NCBI GenBank assembly: GCA_037128595.1
Contig: JBAXWB010000004.1
Coordinates: 124,001-188,000 of the forward strand
Origin: a bacterium
Lineage (GTDB): Bacteria; Verrucomicrobiota; Kiritimatiellia; CAIKKV01; CAITUY01
Direction: 5' to 3'
DNA length: 64,000 bases
Shown one piece after another: positions 59,969-64,000 of the stretch; within the stretch, counting starts at the first letter, position 1, and every line of letters begins with the position of its first letter. The notes beneath the pieces were generated by a model. That model saw only the letters and a program-made list of their open reading frames with translations. It had not been told where the DNA came from and ran no database searches. The position numbers and the translations under genes are program-made.

Positions 59969-61141
59969 TCAGGCTTTCTTTCGTCTGGCGGCGATCAGGC
60001 AGAGGCGTTTCGCTTCCTGTCGGCTCCAGTGGTCGGTTGCGTTAATCTGGTCCAAAGTGGGTTGGGCAATGACGGTGTGGCGGCTCATGACGGCTTCCAC
60101 CGTATGCCAGATGCCCGCGAAGGTGATCTGGTTGTCCAGAAACGCCTGCACGGCGATTTCATTGGCGGCATTCAGCACGCAGGGCATGGTTCCGCCCGTG
60201 ATGGCCGCCTGGCGGGCGAGGCCGAGGCAGGGGAATCGCGTCAGGTCGGGCGTGTCGAAATGCAGGGCACCCAAGGTGGCGAAGTCGAGCCGGGGCAGGT
60301 GGCCATCCTCGCGGTCCGGCCAGGTCAGGGCATGCTGGATGGCAAAACGCATGTCCGGCGGACTGAGCTGGGCCAGAATGCTGCCATCCACAAATTCGAC
60401 CATCGAGTGGATGATGCTTTCGGGATGGATCACGACATCAATGCGGTCGTAGGGAATCCCGAAGAGCCAGTGGGCCTCCATGATTTCCAGCCCCTTATTC
60501 ATCAGGGTGGCTGAATCAATGCTCACCTTGGGCCCCATGTTCCAGCGGGGATGTTTCAGCGCCTGGGCCGCGGTCACCTTGTCGAAATCAATGGCGCGGT
60601 TCGCGCCGAACGGACCGCCGGAGGCGGTGAGAATCAGCCGGCGGATAGAGGAGGCCGGCTTGCCTTCCAGGCATTGGAAAATGGCACTGTGTTCGCTATC
60701 CACGGGCAGCAGGCGGGCTTTGTTGCGCCGGGCGCACTCCATGACCATGCTGCCGGCCGCCACCAGAACCTCCTTGGTCGCAATGGCGACGTCGGTTCCC
60801 TGTTTCAGGGCGGCCAGGACCGGCTTCAACCCCGCCATTCCCACCATGGCACAGAGGACAAGATCGGCGTCCGGCAGTGCCGCCAAGGTTTCCACCCCGG
60901 ACTCGCCGCTATACAGCCGGATATTCCGCGGGCTGTTTTGCCGGGTGGCTGCGGCCACGTCCGGATCGGCAATGGCCACATGCTTGATCTTGAATTCCGC
61001 CGATTGCTCCAGAAGCCGGCTGGCACTGGTATTTGAGGCGATCCCGATAATCTTGAGGCGGGAGGGAAGGGCCGCCGCCACGCGAATGGCATTTTCACCA
61101 ATAGACCCGGTACTGCCCAGAATGACGATTTTCTTTTTCAT
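59969..61141 (-). CDS. dxr: 1-deoxy-D-xylulose 5-phosphate reductoisomerase
   Basis: 390 residues from the ATG at 61141. NADPH-binding ILGSTGSIGENAI (6-18), ATKEVLVAAG near 125, VDSEHSAIFQCLEG near 150, ILTASGGPF near 178 and HPRWNMGPKVSIDSATLMNKG near 203 make the identity certain. Makes MEP for isoprenoid synthesis. Four nt after the cdsA stop. Confidence 0.97.
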   Translation of the reverse strand: MKKKIVILGSTGSIGENAIRVAAALPSRLKIIGIASNTSASRLLEQSAEFKIKHVAIADPDVAAATRQNSPRNIRLYSGESGVETLAALPDADLVLCAMVGMAGLKPVLAALKQGTDVAIATKEVLVAAGSMVMECARRNKARLLPVDSEHSAIFQCLEGKPASSIRRLILTASGGPFGANRAIDFDKVTAAQALKHPRWNMGPKVSIDSATLMNKGLEIMEAHWLFGIPYDRIDVVIHPESIIHSMVEFVDGSILAQLSPPDMRFAIQHALTWPDREDGHLPRLDFATLGALHFDTPDLTRFPCLGLARQAAITGGTMPCVLNAANEIAVQAFLDNQITFAGIWHTVEAVMSRHTVIAQPTLDQINATDHWSRQEAKRLCLIAARRKKA

Positions 61142-61145
61142 GAGA

Positions 61146-62066
61146 TCAGGTGACGTTACCAAACCAGCGCAGATAGAAATAGAGCGCCGGGGCCGCGAAC
61201 AGCAGACTGTCGAGGACATCCAGAATCCCGCCCATGCCGGGTAAAACACATCCGGAATCCTTGAGCCCGGCGGAGCGCTTCAGCAGCGATTCCACCAGAT
61301 CCCCGATCACCCCGATGGCCGCCAGGAAGGCGCCCAGGAAGAGAGCGTGCCCGAAGGTAATGGACAGGCGACCAAAGCCGGCCGTCGAAGTTTCCGGCGT
61401 CGGATTGTGCCATAGCCAGAAGAGAGTCAGGCTGGCGACGATGCCGGCGATGAATCCGCCGGCCAGCCCTTCCCAGGTCTTTCCGGGTGAGATGCGCGGG
61501 AACATTTTGTGGCGCCCGCAGGTGCTGCCCACGAGATAGGCCCCCACATCGGAGGCTTTGACCACGACGATGAGATAGAGGATCAGGGCCCGGGCGGTGG
61601 GGCTGAAGGGGGCATTCCAGGCCGTGGGCGTCCAGCGGAAGCACAGATGCAGCATGAACATCAGCATGAGGGGGATATACACCAGGCCGAGCATGGTGCA
61701 GGCAATGGTCGGGAGCGGTTGGGGATTTTCCTTCTGGGGAAATTGCCTGACGAAAATGATGAAGACAATCAGGGTGACCACCATGCCCGGTAATTCCCGC
61801 CAGGCCTCGGGCGCGGCGGCGCCGATGATCACGCTGACATTCAGGCTGACATAGGCGGAGGCCAGGATCGCCAGCCCGGCCACAATACCGATGTTTCTGA
61901 AGGCCGGGATGTTACTGTTCTTTTGGATATTATAAAATTCAAGCAGCGCCAGCACGGCCAGCGCCATGAGAATGACCACGCCCGCAATAGAGGGGAGCTT
62001 GAACAGGAGCAGGCCGCAGGAACCAAGGAGCAGGATCGCACTGAAAATCCGGCGAAGGAATGTCAT
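61146..62066 (-). CDS. cdsA: Phosphatidate cytidylyltransferase
   Basis: 306 residues with about 8 membrane helices. SPGKTWEGLAGGFIAG (near 195) and the family signature region ESLLKRSAGLKDSGCVLPG (near 258-276) with the catalytic Asp. Makes CDP-diacylglycerol for phospholipids. Overlaps uppS by 4 nt. Confidence 0.94.
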   Translation of the reverse strand: MTFLRRIFSAILLLGSCGLLLFKLPSIAGVVILMALAVLALLEFYNIQKNSNIPAFRNIGIVAGLAILASAYVSLNVSVIIGAAAPEAWRELPGMVVTLIVFIIFVRQFPQKENPQPLPTIACTMLGLVYIPLMLMFMLHLCFRWTPTAWNAPFSPTARALILYLIVVVKASDVGAYLVGSTCGRHKMFPRISPGKTWEGLAGGFIAGIVASLTLFWLWHNPTPETSTAGFGRLSITFGHALFLGAFLAAIGVIGDLVESLLKRSAGLKDSGCVLPGMGGILDVLDSLLFAAPALYFYLRWFGNVT

Positions 62067-62800
62067 ACCAGCCCCCCATACCGACGGTGCCGCCGGGAAT
62101 ATTCTTCAACTGCCTTGACCATGTGCTCTTCCCGGAAATCCGGCCAGAGGGTGTCCGTGATATAGAGTTCGGAATAGGAAAGTTGCCAGAGCAGGAAATT
62201 GCTGATCCGCATTTCACCGCTCGTGCGGATCATCAGGTCGGGATCCGGGATATCCGGGGCATACAGGTTCGCGGCAATGGCGGCTTCGTCAATGGCGTCG
62301 GGATCAAGTTCGCCCGCTTTCACCTTGCGGGCCAGCGCCTGGGCGGCGTGCGCGATTTCCGTACGCCCCCCATAGCTCAGGGCCAACACCAGGGTGGCGT
62401 CCTTGTAATGTTCCGTGACGCGCATGGCCTCATTCAATTCGCGGCGGACCGATTTGGGCAGGTCGCTGAGCCGTCCGATAGCACGGAGCCGGACTTTATT
62501 CTCGTGCAGCTCGCGCACCTCGTTCCGGAGGAATTTCTTGAGCAGGTTCATCAAGGCTTCAATTTCCGGTTTGGGTCGGTTCCAGTTCTCCACGCTGAAC
62601 GCATAGAGCGTGAGGTAGCGGATGCCCAGTTTCCGGCAGGCCCGGATGGCGACGCGGACCGATTCGGTGCCTTTTTCATGCCCCTTCGACCGGATCAGGC
62701 CACGCTGCTGGGCCCAGCGCCCGTTGCCATCCATGATGATGGCCACGTGCGTCGGGGTTTTCCCGGGTTCGGCGGGTGCTGGTGATGACGCAGTTGACAT
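62063..62800 (-). CDS. uppS: Undecaprenyl diphosphate synthase
   Basis: 245 residues. IIMDGNGRWAQQRG with catalytic Asp24, GHEKGTESVR, LTLYAFSVENWNRP, SYGGRTEI and LMIRTSGEMRISNFLLWQ near the end. Elongates farnesyl to undecaprenyl diphosphate, the lipid carrier for cell-wall synthesis. The Asp/Glu and FSVENW motifs are all intact. It follows purA by 5 nt. Confidence 0.97.
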   Translation of the reverse strand: MSTASSPAPAEPGKTPTHVAIIMDGNGRWAQQRGLIRSKGHEKGTESVRVAIRACRKLGIRYLTLYAFSVENWNRPKPEIEALMNLLKKFLRNEVRELHENKVRLRAIGRLSDLPKSVRRELNEAMRVTEHYKDATLVLALSYGGRTEIAHAAQALARKVKAGELDPDAIDEAAIAANLYAPDIPDPDLMIRTSGEMRISNFLLWQLSYSELYITDTLWPDFREEHMVKAVEEYSRRHRRYGGLV

Positions 62801-62805
62801 AAAGG

Positions 62806-64000
<1,195 letters not shown>

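Overview
This 64 kb window looks like a chromosome segment of a GC-rich bacterium of the PVC superphylum, most like Kiritimatiellota/Verrucomicrobiota. The placement is inference. It rests on a giant GreA with a long N-terminal extension (as in chlamydiae), a V/A-type ATPase operon, a PVC-like order purA-uppS-cdsA-dxr-rseP-ispG, and many secreted carbohydrate-active enzymes. No rRNA, phage or complete insertion sequence is visible. One tRNA (Glu, CTC) is present.

Layout. 1-0.9 kb: 3'-truncated malic enzyme gene. 0.95-2.1 kb: gene-poor stretch with an ORF6N pseudogene and palindromes. 2.1-3.7 kb: an HPr-like/CBM48 protein and homoserine kinase. 3.7-12.3 kb: nine-gene V-type ATPase operon on the minus strand (G/H-C-I-K-F-E-A-B-D). 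12.7-13.3 kb: RRM RNA-binding protein with a strong terminator, then tRNA-Glu. 13.3-15.7 kb: GH13 protein resembling the glucanotransferase half of eukaryotic-type debranching enzyme, with a secreted partner. 15.9-24.2 kb: housekeeping genes (MbfA-like iron/manganese transporter, giant GreA, DksA/TraR, lspA, miaA, radC, dus, rsmE). 24.1-28.1 kb: AraC regulator divergent from an ADP-ribosylglycohydrolase-family protein plus ribokinase. 28.1-34.6 kb: secreted SGNH esterase and a 1683-residue GH2-like enzyme. 34.7-41.3 kb: glycogen-type operon (GT4, DedA, GH133 debranching enzyme, Rho_N/SAP protein, glycogen-synthase-like GT4, catalytically degenerate GH57).

41.3-43.0 kb is a scrap zone. It holds REP-like hairpins, a duplicated 29-nt palindrome, a group II intron RT fragment, a truncated nucleotidyltransferase toxin and its small partner, and terminators. 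43.0-51.1 kb is the most unusual part: an ECF sigma factor, a membrane protein in the anti-sigma position, a secreted protein, a CsgG-domain lipoprotein-like protein and a 1558-residue exported protein with CsgG-like units, a beta-propeller and a duplicated C-terminal module. I know of no described system with this composition. 51.1-51.8 kb holds a transposase stub and a damaged DUF433/DUF5615 pair. 51.8-54.2 kb: ABC exporter. 54.3-64 kb: a minus-strand run of genes with very short gaps, joining purine, undecaprenyl, phospholipid and MEP isoprenoid synthesis to a site-2 protease, a HAD phosphatase, an rRNA-type methyltransferase and a transglutaminase.

The carbon theme is internal glycogen (HPr-CBM48, GH13/GH133, GT4, GH57) together with external glycan attack (GH2, esterase). 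Functions are read from motifs in the translations; no database search was run.
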